Origin: Heligmosomoides polygyrus polygyrus
Lineage: Eukaryota; Nematoda; Chromadorea; Rhabditida; Heligmosomidae
Reading direction: 5' to 3'
Assembly: GCA_947396885.1 (NCBI GenBank)
Contig: OX377202.1
Span: 23,994,001 to 24,058,000 of the forward strand
DNA: 64,000 bases
The position numbers and the translations under genes are program-made. This document shows, piece after piece, positions 20,700 through 31,517 of the stretch; position 1 is the first letter of the stretch; the number at the start of each line of letters is the position of its first letter. Below the pieces are notes generated by a model. The model ran no database searches and had not been told where the DNA came from. It saw only the letters and a program-made list of their open reading frames with translations.

Positions 20700-21050
20700 C
20701 AAGGGCATATTTGAGCTCAGAAGGTCGAGCTCTATCGTTTGGTATACATATTTCATATGAAGCCATGAAAATGTCCGAAATTGAAAACTTGCGCTCCATT
20801 GCGAAGGTCGGTCGCGGACGAGCTGTTGGTCGCATGCCGTCCAAAGCCGTTGCGTGCTCAACATTCCTCTAATTTGAAGTTTTTTGAGAAGCGCTTGGTA
20901 CCACTCGATTCGACTCTTCAGATCTACACAAACATATATACAACTTTACCAGATCTCCGCATTTTCGCAATGGGTGGCCAAAACGAATGAGTGGAGCAGA
21001 CTCTTTGCGATTCTACTTCTGCAACTAAATAGGGTGCGTTCTGTTCTACT
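20700..21050 (+). repeat. FB-C repeat, copy 2
   Basis: GGTCGCATGCCGTCCAAAGCC, TTTTTTGAGAAGCGCTTGGTACC, AGATCTACACAAACATATA, CTTTACCAGATCTCCGCATT match the copies at 8.25 and 36.5 kb. This copy lacks the two hairpins and so shows the ancestral arrangement. Confidence 0.75.
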
Positions 21051-22304
21051 CCAAAAAGTTAATGACTGATTTGCATCAGGGTTACTTAGAATGTGATACC
21101 AAGAAGGCTATAACCAATGAAGCCATGCACCACACCTATGCAGGGCTCGACCACAATTCATCCGTACCCGAATGTAGCGATTTCCAGTCGAAGTTCGAGA
21201 AGGTTTGAGATACATGAGGAAGGTGCCTCCTGTAGTTATTAATTGAATAGAAAGTCTTGATGATCAAAGTGGATCATTCAGAAGAGGTGATTGTTGCAAA
21301 AGTTCTGTCTGTGTCTAGGTCTTCGCCATGCCGTTTTCAATACTTAGCGCCGCTTGCGCTTTAGGTTGCTAGGATTTCCTTCATTCTTGATTTGAGCCTA
21401 GCATCAAATTAAATAGTCAAACCTAATCAAAGTGTTAGCCTAAACCTTTGTAAATTCGATATTTTTTAATACGTAAAGAATATAATTCTAATAGATGGTA
21501 AATAGATAATATTTTCAGGTCAAATTGAATTTTTTCTATTAATTTTTTGAATTTCTATTTTATTTAATTTTTTCAAATATTTTTCTTCCCATCGAGCATT
21601 TTGAAACTAAGCTGATCATCTTTCAAATTAAATCGAGTATTTTCTTTAATAAACTAGAGACTTTACGAGACGGTTATAGTAACTTTTTGCTTAGGGAGAA
21701 TTAGGAATGACTATTTTTGAAAATTTTCATTCCACCTACGCCAAAAAGAAACAAGCTGTTTTAATGCACCAGCATTTGTATTTCTTTGAAGAAAAATAAT
21801 ATTTCAAAGTTTTTTAAGTAGAAAAAAGTATCAATTTTTATCGTATTAGAAGAAGAGATCACCCACGCCCTATGTAGTCTATGTAGCTCGTCAGGATTTT
21901 CAGTTGAGTGATAGTGTAGTTGTTGTTTAGTTGGAGCAGCGAAATTAAGACAGGTGTGTTTTCTGCAAATGTTTATGCTGTAGCTTCGACAAGTGATGTA
22001 ACTCCACGCAAACAGAATTTTCACTGCTAATCGATCGAAAATTGTTAGGCCCCGGCCAAGTGCATGGCACAACCTGTTTTTAGCATTGAAAAGCGTCGCT
22101 TTTTGCACTTTATGCTATCCTTGAAAACCAGAAGTTTGTAAAAATGTCAAATAGTTAATTTGAGCAGGTGAATAAGCACTTTCAAACTCGTACCTTAATT
22201 GGATAATAAATCTTATCATTTTGGAAATGTTCAGTTTGATTTCAAAGCGTCAAGTTTGCTTAAAATAGTGTCCAAATTGACGTAAAAGTGCTGTCCGTTA
22301 ATGA
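21051..22304. repeat. AT-rich region, probably an old copy of fold-back FB-D
   Basis: The right end at about 22200-22290 has GTTCAGTTTGATTTCAAAGCG and GTGTCCAAATTGACGTAAAAGT, matching the ends of FB-D elements at 45.8-46.7 and 52.8-53.8 kb. The interior is too diverged to align by eye. No exon seen. Confidence 0.4.
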
Positions 22305-22375
22305 GCTCACAGGCGCAGTGTGGTGCAGCGTTGTCCGTGCATCGTGACTGATTTGCGAGTTCGAGCGCACGCTGT
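22305..22375 (+). ncRNA. Weak tRNA-like segment
   Basis: GGCGCAGTGTGGTGCAGCG resembles an A-box region, and GAGTTCGAGCGC, 40 bases later, a B box. No cloverleaf could be drawn. Probably another tRNA-derived repeat remnant. Confidence 0.3.
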
Positions 22376-23089
22376 GATGACCGCTTTTGGAAGACCAGCG
22401 TGGCTCCAAATGCCTTCTGATTTGTAGAGGAGAAAGTGGTTGGTGATACTTATAGGCGGACTCTTTGACAGGAACGTCACATTCTGTTCCATCTATCGTT
22501 AAATCAGTACTATTTTATCTGATTCTTTTTTCCTTTCTAGCGTTGGCAGCATATGATTGAATAATCTAATCTTCCTGCTGGGTGAGTAGTAAAGCAGCCG
22601 GGTGGAGGGGCAGGAGCAACGGTTCTTGGTTCGGGTCCCCACCGTGAGGAGCAAGCTTTCTACATAATTGGGATGCATCACCTCCCAATGTAATTTAAGT
22701 ATCTATTCTACTGTTTTCTCACAGTTGGCCTTCCACATTTTTATTGTCTCAACTCCATTTCATTGTCAGCCATAGGGCTGATACTAATTCGTAGAGCATC
22801 GTAGAGAATCGACCAAACAAAATAAGCAAACAGTTTCGAGCTCGTTCGGGTTTATCGTGGTTCAGTGGAAAAGAAACTTCAAAACTTGACCTAAAATAAA
22901 ACTTAACATTTATTGAATGCTTTCCTGTCCCATGCCTCTTGGTGAGCTACACAGCGGGCCCGCTGGCTGAGCGGGCGATAAGCCTTGCCCCTACTGGAGC
23001 TCGTCTCCGAGCCCCGATTCTGCGGCGCTGCAGCTTTTATGCGAAAGGAAGTGGGCGGGCGGTGAGTCAACGAGCTCTGAACCCACTTT
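22376..23089. other. No assigned feature
   Basis: Includes one GGTTCGGGTCCCC box-like motif near 22630 without a partner. Nothing else recognised. Confidence 0.4.
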
Positions 23090-23265
23090 CCTGACACTGA
23101 CCCTTTCCACTCCGTCGGCAAATTGGTACCTGACCTGTCTAGAAAGGATAAAACACTGGCTTTCCCTTAGGTTGATCGCCACAAATAATTATAAAAGCAT
23201 GTTGAGTACTACGACATTCCGTAGAAGCAGGATACGTGTCGCGTCTCAAATAGGGTTTGATTGTC
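23090..23265 (+). mobile_element. SINE-A 3' half
   Basis: Plus-strand AATTGGTACCTGACCTGTCTAG, AAGGATAAAACACTGGCTT, CGACATTCCGTAGAAGCAGG, GTGTCGCGTCTCAAATAGGG. Confidence 0.8.
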
Positions 23266-23269
23266 GTTG

Positions 23270-23690
23270 TGTCTATTTATTTATTTACTTATTTATTTAT
23301 TTCATGCACTCATAAAAGTGCGCTCAAAAATCATAGGGGAAGAAATAGATTATGACGAAACCATTCGATGACAGGTACAAAGAATAGAATAGCGTAGACG
23401 GTTCTTGGAAGCTAGAGGTCAAAGCTAGCATTTAAGATGACACATCCAAAAGTCTTATCGCTAAACTATTGTGCTGTTACCCAACCACGTCTGCAGTGCA
23501 GTCCAGCAAGTACCCCGCCAGTTGGCAATAGTGTTTCGTTGTATCTTGGCGTATTTTTTACCCTAACTTCCCCGTAACTGGGCGCTTTATCTAACCTTCT
23601 CTTAAAGGCATTGATATCTCTCCGAAATAATGAAAATGGCGAGATCGTTATTAACTGTGGTTTTTTGCTTCTGTACCAGTGAGGTTGGTA
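23270..23690 (-). mobile_element. Probable LINE 3' end with (TAAA)n tail
   Basis: On the minus strand a frame reading INAFKRRLDKA followed by untranslated sequence ends in a run of AAATA/TAAA repeats (plus-strand TTTATTTA at 23272-23310). A short helical C-terminus plus tandem tail is the pattern of CR1-type 3' ends, as in the copy ending at 41.23 kb. No catalytic motif is present. Confidence 0.4.
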
Positions 23691-23876
23691 GGTGGAAAAA
23701 TTTATTCTAGGCATGACCTTTCGACCGCTTTGTCGTCTCCAGAGGCACGGCACCTTCCACAACCGAAGTGAGTGTAGCGACATTGCTGCACTCACTTCGG
23801 TGGTAGAAGGTCGCGCCCCTGAAGACGACGAAACGAAACGTCAGACCTAGACCAAACTTTTCCACCTACCGAAAAT
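23677..23876. repeat. About 200-bp imperfect palindrome with AAACG terminal motif
   Basis: GGTAGGTGGAAAAATTTATT (left) pairs with AAACTTTTCCACCTACC (right). Between them CGTCTCCAGAGGC and CTTCCACAACCGAAGTGAGTG pair with CACTCACTTCGGTGGTAGAAGG and CCTGAAGACGACG. The GACGAAACG-type motif recalls the conserved ends of Penelope-like retroelements. That link is inference. Confidence 0.75.
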
Positions 23877-23879
23877 GGC

Positions 23880-24486
23880 GGGAGTTCCTCGAAGAGCCTA
23901 CGGCTGCAGTTCCTACGTGGGGAAGAGGTTGTGGTGTTTTTCAGAATTTCTGACTTAAGCGTTCGTGGAATCCGTTTTGCCGCGGTTGCGGTCAAAGGTT
24001 GCCGAACCGCAGGAGTTGACCATGAAGGCGTCCATCGCATTTCTCCGCGATCGTAATCCAACCTCGTGGTGCAGCCTTGAGTGATTTATTTCGCCGTGCT
24101 TTACCGTATAAATGTGTTAGCGAACACCGGAAGTCAGGCACGAGGTGTGCGGCCTGTCAAAGCGGCGATTGTAGCGGCGGAACTTGAATAAGGGGTTCGT
24201 TTTGCAGATTTGGATCTCTCGGTTGCTCCGGAAAAGGAACGTGCATAACGGCTCCTGCTTCAAAAACTCTTTTACGGCGTAGCAAGATATAGCCCTAGGA
24301 TGGGAACCACTGCTAAAGTAAGGTCTTAAGGCATACATAGCCGACTTTGCTTCAAATTTCGCCTTAGGAATTTCATTCCGACTTCTATGAGGACCTTTCG
24401 AGGGATGACAGTTCGTTCCGTTTGTTATAAGAACTGATACCGTTCTGAGAAGTTGAATCCGGCTTCTAAAGAAGATTTGTGACATA
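23880..24486. other. Upstream flank of a first exon
   Basis: Sequence upstream of the ATG at 24487. A 122-codon minus-strand frame (24485-24117) overlaps it but has no recognisable motif. Promoter elements were not identified. Confidence 0.35.
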
Positions 24487-24558
24487 ATGGCAGAAGAAGC
24501 CGAAGCATCCGGAAGAGCTGCTAATCACAGCCTTTATGATCAGAGATTCAATCCAAAG
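24487..24558 (+). CDS. First coding exon of an unidentified gene
   Basis: ATG in good context (CATAATGG) opens 24 codons beginning MAEEAEASGRAANHS and ending in DQRFNPK, with a strong donor AAG|GTAAAA. The acidic, alanine-rich start and abrupt splice donor look like a genuine nematode first exon. The following exon was not located. It could be far downstream because introns here are filled with repeats. I do not recognise the protein. Confidence 0.5.
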
Positions 24559-24819
24559 GTAAAAAATTTCAATGCTAGTAGAGCACTTTTTAAAGAGAGA
24601 TGCTTATAAGTTTTACAGCTACAGGTTTATGTGACACTTAGAAGCAACCGCAGGAATTTTCTTTGGAAGTCAACTGACTGGCGGAGGAAGATCCCAACAC
24701 CGGTTGTTTCGTTTCCACCCCATCCGGAAGAGCTTCATATCGCTTAGCCCTTCGCATGGAAGAAATCCTAACCCTCCTTTTGGTATTTCAGGAGAATCCT
24801 CTAAAAATAAGGGTTTATT
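24559..24819. other. Presumed intron, nothing else seen
   Basis: Follows the donor at 24559. No acceptor with a credible open exon was identified. Confidence 0.4.
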
Positions 24820-25072
24820 AATCGCCTTGTGGGATGCGCCACGCGCTTATTTCTACGGGCTATCGTGGTTATAATTTGAACGCGCACTTGGCCTACTTCA
24901 CGAAAAAAATGACTTCCGATGACCAGCCGAAAAGTCAGATGTTTATTGTTCCTGGACTAACCCGCCATTTTGCACCGAATGTGAACAGCTGAACGCCTTC
25001 ATTGCCTGAGTGAGAGCCGAACAGTTATGACAGCATCAGATCCGGCGCCTACTCCTACTGCGTTACCACGCG
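24820..25072 (-). mobile_element. SINE-A, diverged
   Basis: Reverse-strand GTGGGATGCGCCACGCGCTT, GATGACCAGCCGAAAAGTCAG, GGCGCCTACTCCTACTGCGTTACCACGCGC. The middle is decayed. Confidence 0.75.
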
Positions 25073-25186
25073 CTAAAATTCACTTACGGTTAGGCGTAAC
25101 CTTCGGTGGCGATATGTAGCGAGCAGTTCCCTCTCGTCTCGAGAGGAACATACTTTTCCTAAAGTGGTTTGACTACTGTGTACAAT

Positions 25187-25315
25187 ATCATTTACAGCGC
25201 TGCGCTAGCTCCACAACTTCAAGATGCTGTTTATATGATGCAAGAAGTGCGGGTTCGAGTCCCGGCTGGCGCTAGAGTTTTGCGACAGAACAACGTTGTA
25301 GCGGCTTACATCCTC
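25187..25315 (+). mobile_element. SINE-B copy
   Basis: Plus-strand GGGTTCGAGTCCCGGCTGGCGC, a B-box consensus, followed by AGAGTTTTGCGACAGAACAACG and GCGGCTTACATCC, the SINE-B body. Confidence 0.65.
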
Positions 25316-25839
25316 GATACCAGTTTGAGGCTTTAAGAAAACGACTTCAATGCTAATTATGTTTATGTGTACACGTTTATATTGTGTCGCGCAAACGCAA
25401 TGGCCTATTTGACGCAGTAACCCGCACATTGTTGCAGGGCCAAAGCACATGAAAACAAAAGAGAGCATTAAAAAATAGGCGAGTGAACAGAACAGAAATG
25501 TAAATATGTCTCAATAGCGTTTTAGTGCACCTCCAAAGCAAATCCAATATCTAATTCTAAACAGATCCTGACATCTGTCGTCATTCCTTGTTCGTCCGTT
25601 CGGATCTCTACACCAGCAGTAGAGAACGGCTAGAACAGCTGGTAATTTTTCCGTGTTGTGCAGCGCTTCCTGTGTGACTACGTACGAAGCGGTCTCGTTG
25701 CGGGAAGCTCCCTTACCGTACACTTTCCGAGGACCACCTCAGGTTGGCACTCCCATTCTTGCTGGGAAGTTCCTGCTAGCGGAAGAGAGAAGGCGGTCCA
25801 ACCGGGACAAGGTACGCGTTAAACATTGGGTCCGAGTGA
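25316..25839. other. No assigned feature
   Basis: Nothing recognised. Confidence 0.4.
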
Positions 25840-25965
25840 ATAATTTTTCGGATCCGATTCGGATATTCTAATCCGAATCATCCAAAAATCCGAGTCCCGC
25901 AAAATCGCTCTTTCCGAATCATCCAAAAATCCGGGGTCCGCAAAATCACCCACGTTCGGATCATC
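25840..25965. repeat. Tandem ATCCGAATCATCCAAAAATCCG repeat cluster
   Basis: Two to three imperfect copies of a unit built on GAATCATCCAAAAATCCG followed by GTCCGCAAAATC. The same unit in reverse orientation is at 37365-37445. Confidence 0.75.
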
Positions 25966-26233
25966 TAATGTATGCATCCCGGTGCAAAATTACAGGTTCA
26001 CTCCGCTCTTCGATTAGTAGCACAACAACCCTCTGTCGAGGCTCAATGATGTTACCACCGTATTCCTCATTATTGAAAACCCTATAGAAGATTTCTAAGT
26101 AGGTTATCTTATCAGTGCAGGATACTACGAACTTCTGTCGAAAATTTAGCGAATGGGGATCGGTGCAAAATATAGGTTCAGTTCGTAAAAAACCTGATTA
26201 ATTACAAAAGTACCTACAGGCAAAGTAAGATCA

Positions 26234-26542
26234 CTACTTTGTCAGGTCACCTTTGTTGTGAACAACATCGAAAATTCTATTTGGCATACTACTGATAAAC
26301 TTAGCAATAACAGGTTGCTCTACATTGATCCATGCATCAAGTATAGCGTTCTTCAGATAGTAAGTGGTTCCATTTTTGTACACTTGGTGTACAAGAATGC
26401 CCCGCAAGTTCTCTATCAGGTTGAGATCTGGAGAACAACTAGACCACTCCAAAAGTTGAATGCCGCTGGAGTTACGCCGGTCTGTAGTTGACTGTGATAC
26501 GGGTATGGATGCATTATCTAGTTGGAAGATAAGCTTGTGCAT
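26234..26542 (-). pseudogene. Tc1-like transposase, C-terminal catalytic part (left half)
   Basis: The 102-codon frame has FQLDNASI (second catalytic Asp) and SCSPDLNLIENL. Exactly 34 residues separate the Asp and the Glu, the DD34E spacing of Tc1 elements. It ends with SMPNRIFDVVHNKGD, a Tc1 C-terminal block. The first Asp region is in the detached piece at 28150-27940, across a 1.4-kb insertion. Confidence 0.9.
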
Positions 26543-26544
26543 AG

Positions 26545-27985
26545 GGAATTTACTTACACAAGTGCTTCGACACGCCTAACGGCTTGTCTCGCACTTGCGC
26601 GCTTCGTGCGACTTTGTAGCATCGCTGACCTACGGAAAGTAGTTTTTGTAAAACATAAATTTCGCCAGCCTCTAGGACTTGGTGCGTACTTTATCGGCAT
26701 CAAGCCCTTCACCACTTCGGTACCTTCATCATAGACATTCTTTCCTGACCGGCCAGTAATGTCATTGGTTTGTGCTGCGCAGCAACCTCTGTCCCTCAGG
26801 TTGTTCCTCCGCAATCGTTCTCATGCTCAACAGCTAGCGTTTCAAGTTGTCGTTGACATGTCTTCCGAAGCCAGGTTCCCCTCTCTCGTTTCTTCTTACT
26901 GGATCTAATTGCTGGTCTGCCTTTACAGGTCTTCCCTCCCCCTCTTTGGCCCCCAACCTTCCTGGTCCCAACTACTGGCCCACTTCTTTGTTTCCACTAT
27001 TGCCCCCTGCTGGTCTCTTCTTGCTGGTTTCCGTCCTGGCCTCTCTCCAGGTTCTTCCTTTCCTTCTTGGTCGCTCTCCTGGTCCACCATAGAGGTGCCC
27101 CTTACCGCCCTTCTCCACCACCCCCTTAGTGGTCCTCCCACGCTCGCGGCACGGTCGGTGACACGTATTCAGAATCAGGATGCTTACTGCCCGACATAGG
27201 GGGCCCGTTTTCTGGATCAAGAAGCTCAGAAGCGCGCACAGTCGCCGCTGTGTCGAGCATCAAGAGCTATTCATATGGCAGATTCTTTGTTCTCCGAATA
27301 AATTCCCTTACGGCTCCTTTCTTGTTGGTTCCCTGGTCCCGCTTCCAGGTTCCTTCTTCCAGGTAGATTCTTCCTTCCCTCCCCTTCGGGATCCTCCCTA
27401 CTGCTCTACCCCAATTAAGTAGGCCTCACACGACGACGGCGAGCGAACAACCATTGCGCGACATCGGTGTCACATCTTCTAAATCCGGTCTCCCTTATTG
27501 ATAATGGATCCCCTTGCTGATCCTCATTACTGTCTCTCCTCCCCTGATTGATAACTCCATAATGATCCATACATATTGCCTAAACTCTTCTTGGTGCCAC
27601 CTCCTGGCCTGCTTCCTTGTTCCCCCATCGACCATCCCGATGCTCCTCCTGGTCGCTGCCTCCTGATCGATGTCGGTACTCCACCCTCAAAGACCCCCTT
27701 CTACCCTTACCATTTAGTAGTCTTCTCATGCCAATGGCACGAAGTCGGCTTCTGAATCTGGACGCTTAGAAACGCGCGTAAGTGCTGTTGTGTTAAGCAG
27801 TAAAGGGCTGCGTTTCCCCTGCTGTAGCAACATCCCACATTCAATAGCAAATTTTTCCCGCGCTGTAGATGATGAGGCGTACCTCATTCAGGTTAGATCA
27901 TCGACCGCCCTCGCAGTGGATAATGCGGCGTATCTCACTTCGATTAGATCACTCCACGGAAAAACTTTTATATATAGCTGGTGAT
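26545..27985. repeat. 1.4-kb insertion splitting the left Tc1 half, with pyrimidine-rich tandem units
   Basis: The left transposase breaks after LLPYH near 27985 and resumes at HKLIFQ near 26542. The interposed DNA holds degenerate CCTGGTCCC-type pyrimidine-rich repeats (26840-27130, 27290-27420, 27590-27700). A longer block is repeated about 540 bp apart: GAATC...GAAGCGCGCACAGTCGCCG at 27170-27270 and a related block at 27750-27815. A minus-strand frame at 26814-26554 reads coherently (GLMPIKYAPSPRGWRNL) but I could not identify it. Confidence 0.6.
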
Positions 27986-28150
27986 ATGGCAGAAGGTGAT
28001 CTACGAGCAATTTCTGGTAGTCTTGGCTGTTCATCCTGCACTGACGAACTCGAAGGCAACAAGTCCATGTCCAGAAAACGCAGACTAATCCATGATACCT
28101 CCACCATGAGACCACTAAAGTTTCGCCTGGAGAATACTCGCTCCTCTTTC
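27940..28150 (-). pseudogene. Tc1-like transposase fragment, middle part (left half)
   Basis: Minus-strand sequence encoding CRMNSQDYQKLLVDHLLPY, the segment between the first and second catalytic Asp. It matches the plus-strand RMSSEDYQKLLGNYLLPY at 28350-28390. Confidence 0.8.
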
Positions 28151-28239
28151 CTCAGATCTCAACATTAGTGTCTGTAACTGTCGAGCTCATCAAGATTCCA
28201 CTTTTTTACACTACTGGGGAGACCTGAGGAAACAGGAGC

Positions 28240-28710
28240 GAGTATTCTCCAGGTACAACTTCGGCGGTGATTGTTTCATCGTTTGGCTGCGTTTTCTGGA
28301 TACGAACTTGTTGCCTTGGAGTTCGTCTCGTGTAGGATGAGCAGTGAAGACTACCAGAAATTACTCGGAAATTACCTTTTGCCATATCTAAGTAGATCTT
28401 CTAGGCACAAGCTTATTTTCCAGCAAAATAATGCATCCATACACGATCACAGTCAACTGCAGACTGGCGTAACTCCAGCAGCATTAAACTTTTGGAGTGC
28501 TCTAGTTGTTCTCCAGATCTTGACCTGATAGAGAACTTGCGGAGCATTCTTGTACACAAAGTGTACAAAAATGGAACCACTTGCTATCTGAAGAACGCCG
28601 TACTTGATGCATGGATCAATCTAGAGCAAACTGTTATTAATAACTTTATCAGTAGTATGCCAAATAGAATTTTCGATGTTGTTCAGAACAAAGGTGACCT
28701 GACAAAGTAG
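28240..28710 (+). pseudogene. Tc1-like transposase fragment (right half)
   Basis: Two plus-strand frames. The first runs from FRRLAAFSGYELVALEF-type sequence (28271 on) through RMSSEDYQKLLGNYLLPY and LIFQQNNASIHDHSQ. A frameshift near 28500 leads into SCSPDLDLIENLRSILVHKV...SMPNRIFDVVQNKGD (28492-28710). The second catalytic Asp is replaced (QNN instead of LDN), so this copy is catalytically dead as well as frameshifted. Confidence 0.9.
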
Positions 28711-28974
28711 TAATCCTACTTTGCCTGTAGGTACTTTTGTGATTAATCATGTTTTTTATGAAGTGAGCTTATATGTTGCACCGGTCTCCATTCGATAAAT
28801 GTTCAATAAAAGTTCGAGGTCTCCTGCAGGTAAGATAACCTGTTTAGAATTTTCTATAGAGGTTTTCGATAGTGAGGAACACGATGGTAGCATCATTGAG
28901 CCTCGGCAGTGGGTTGTTCTGGCAATAATAGAAAAATCAGGGGGGGGGGTGAGCCTATAATTCTGCACCGGGGT

Positions 28975-29532
28975 GTAGTGCATAGGGCCATGGTGCGCAT
29001 TTGAATGGGTGAGCCGAGGGCCCGTTCTCCCTTTGCTCACCTCACAGTATATGCCGAATGGATGAAAAGCTGCGTTCACCATTAGTCTGCCTTCTGTGAA
29101 CTGTTTCGTGCTTAAGAATTACTCTTTATTGTCTCGTAATGATTTCCTGTTTAACTTCAAGTTGTTGGACCAGGATTGGCACTTGCACAGTGTTATTTCG
29201 CTTTAATTTTCAGCGCTATCGCTTTCTCGAGAAGCGGGAAAATTTAAGAGACCCATTCTCTGCTGTAGCAAGGAGTTGAAAGGGAAACGTAGACAAAGGC
29301 ATTAGCAACGAGCAACGGTACCCTTTGGAGGTCTAGAATGTCCACTACTCACCCCTAGCTGTAGATAGAATAACCTTATGAAAACTTATGAAAGGTAAAT
29401 CGAAGGCGCTGAATGACCGCGTCTGACGAGCTTTGGAAAATCTTAGGGAACATGGAATATCCCAGAAAGTCTCCTAGATAGGCCGAAGAAGGTGCAACAG
29501 CGTTAGCTCTCGCACATGGACTTGCAATTAGT
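28975..29532. other. No assigned feature
   Basis: Begins with GTGTAGTGCATAGGGCC next to the Tc1 end. Nothing else recognised. Confidence 0.4.
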
Positions 29533-29652
29533 TTTCACGTATTCCGTCTTTACATCCGCTTTGCATAGTCTCTAGCCTGAGAGTATCGTGTTAGTTTTTA
29601 TATATCCCGCCTTTACATCTTCTTTGCAGAATCTTTAGCCTGAGAGTATCGT
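29533..29652 (+). repeat. 60-bp tandem duplication
   Basis: Two successive units of CCGTCTTTACATCCGCTTTG...AGCCTGAGAGTATCGTG and CCGCCTTTACATCTTCTTTG...AGCCTGAGAGTATCGTG, about 90 percent alike. Confidence 0.85.
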
Positions 29653-30574
29653 GCGATTTGCAGAGAAATTACTTCTTCCACCTCAATCAAAAAAGAAAAG
29701 AAAAACGTCCTTCTGCCACCCTGGAAGTCATTCAGAGCTGCCGCTTTACACCATGCACCCACTGCATCTTACAGTCGCGGTTGCCAGTGCTGAGCACACA
29801 TGTAGTCCTGGGACGAAATTCTGCCTGTGGCTTCCGGTTGTCTGCTTTGTTCAACTCTCCAGATGTACTTTGGCAAACACGGACAGGACCGGGGCGTCTG
29901 TGGTCGTTGGAACTCGTTCCCTGCGCCAGTTATTCTCGCTCAATTACGTCTCATGAACTGAAAGAGTTCCGGGTGTGATGTGAGAAGTGGAGGGAAACTG
30001 TTGTTGCCTTCAGCCGTGGCCTTGTAAGACTTTTTAGAAGGGCTTATATCCTATTTTTTTCACCTATTTTCACCTTTTCGAAAGCGAACTAATTTCAAAT
30101 CAGGGTGAGTATCTTCCAAAACAACAAGTCAAAACAAGCGTCTCCAACAATTGCACACTCTGGAAGATGGAGGATATAAATTTTGTTATTTTTTTCATTT
30201 TTTCCTATTCTTCTTTTCTGCTTTTGTCAAAAATTATAGATTACCACTTTTTCAGAGTGTAGGAATGCACCAATATCAGAGCATATTAAAAGAAGAGATA
30301 GCGCTATGTACTTCGAATACATTGGGTGTCTCCTTTTTGAAATACTAAAAATTGCTGTAATTCTGCTCTTTAAAACGATTTTAAACAGTAACTTTTCCAG
30401 AAATTCAAAAATTTTATAAAATTTGAGACACTTTGATTACTTCTTTGAGGCAGGTGGTTTTTCCTAAAATAATTCTCTCACTTTTTCCATTTATTACAAT
30501 TTTTCATCGTAAAATTTCTTAAGTCAGTAATTTAATTTAGCCCTTTCAGAGAGCGCTTTGCTTAATATGGAAGA
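29653..30574. other. No assigned feature
   Basis: Two overlapping plus-strand frames of about 100 codons (29651-29978) have no recognisable motif. The rest is AT-rich. Confidence 0.4.
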
Positions 30575-30715
30575 CACCCGTTTTGTTGTTGCTGTATGTT
30601 TTGTTGCGATCAAAACTGTTGCGCCAGCAGAAGGGTCGAACCCGCACCTTCTGCTTTCCGGACAGAGATGCTACGCCTTACACCGTCTGCGCTATTTGAT
30701 CGCGATATTCTCGAG
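30575..30715 (-). mobile_element. SINE-B copy with the best tRNA-like head
   Basis: Read on the minus strand: CGATCAAATAGCGCAGACGG (A-box-like TAGCGCAGACGG), then TGTAAGGCGTAGCATCTCTG, then B box GGGTTCGACCC and GCTGGCGC-type sequence, followed by TTTTGATCGCAACAAAAC. A/B-box order and spacing indicate tRNA ancestry for SINE-B. Confidence 0.65.
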
Positions 30716-31394
30716 GCGCATCAGTACAGGTTATCCGGTTGAGTTTTCAAAATTCAGGCTTCCAAGAAAGGGGAACTCTGTTCCGGTAAACCTGTTTTCG
30801 TCTTCCGCCCACTTGTATGTGATATCTTGAAGATTCCTGCTTGTTTTTTGCGACGCCTACCGACAACCTCTGGTGGTAACTAATAATTAGCCCCGTGTTC
30901 CATAGTTCGCAGACCAGCGCAATCAGTCTCATAACATTACAGATGATGAATTCCCCCTTTTCTGCCTAGTCAGATCTCGCTTCGTATAGATGGAATGAAG
31001 CGTGCTTGAGAGCGTTCCCTTACTTAGGATTGCAGATAAAAATTCGTATCTCCGGTTGCAGTATGTACGGATGATTCAACGGTTTCCGCAGATGAGTCAG
31101 ATGAACTGGTTCAGTCCCTGCCTGCTGCATCAGCACCACGAGGAAACTGCTCGCTCCTTTGCATCGTCGTAGTTCCGGATCGCATACAACAGCGTCACAG
31201 TGCTGTGTGCGTTGCAGGGTGTGCGAATTTCTCCACATGCACGCTAGCAGAGACAGGGTTCAGCAGGCAGAAGACATTGGACGCTATACCCCGCTCCCTA
31301 TGCAGGTTCCACGTTCTCCAAATTTAGCTTGCTATGATTAAAGATTCGCGAAAACTTTTTCCGAAGAATAGAAAAAGTCAGGTGGAAGGACTGG
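30716..31394. other. No assigned feature
   Basis: Nothing recognised. Confidence 0.4.
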
Positions 31395-31470
31395 CATTAA
31401 TTATTTTTTAGAATGCGCCACGACTTCGACTTGCAAACGACTTTATACTCTGAGTTACTACATTCTATGG
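31395..31470 (-). mobile_element. SINE-A 3' fragment
   Basis: TTAGAATGCGCCACGACTTCGACTT matches the reverse-strand 3' block. The remainder is lost. Confidence 0.5.
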
Positions 31471-31517
31471 TGATGATACTAGGTTGAACGAAATGTTTTT
31501 GACGAAATGCAACTGCT

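Larger units (their letters stand above)
25978..28974. mobile_element. Tc1-like transposon rearranged into a 3-kb palindrome
   Basis: Outer inverted ends read CCGGTGCAAAATTACAGG (left, 25979) and CCGGTGCAGAATTATAGG (right, read inward from 28971). A second copy of the end (CGGTGCAAAATATAGG at about 26159; CGGTGCAACATATAAG near 28783) lies about 180 bp inside each side. Minus-strand transposase pieces occupy the left half and plus-strand pieces the right half. They meet head to head near 28165-28215. Both halves lack the N-terminal DNA-binding region. Confidence 0.8.

Noticed and set aside
23780..23860. Active hammerhead ribozyme
   Set aside because: GAAAC is present, but the CUGAUGA core is altered, so catalysis is unlikely as read.
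24117..24485. 122-codon minus-strand open frame opposite the first exon
   Set aside because: No recognisable domain and it ends exactly at the start of a better-supported plus-strand exon.
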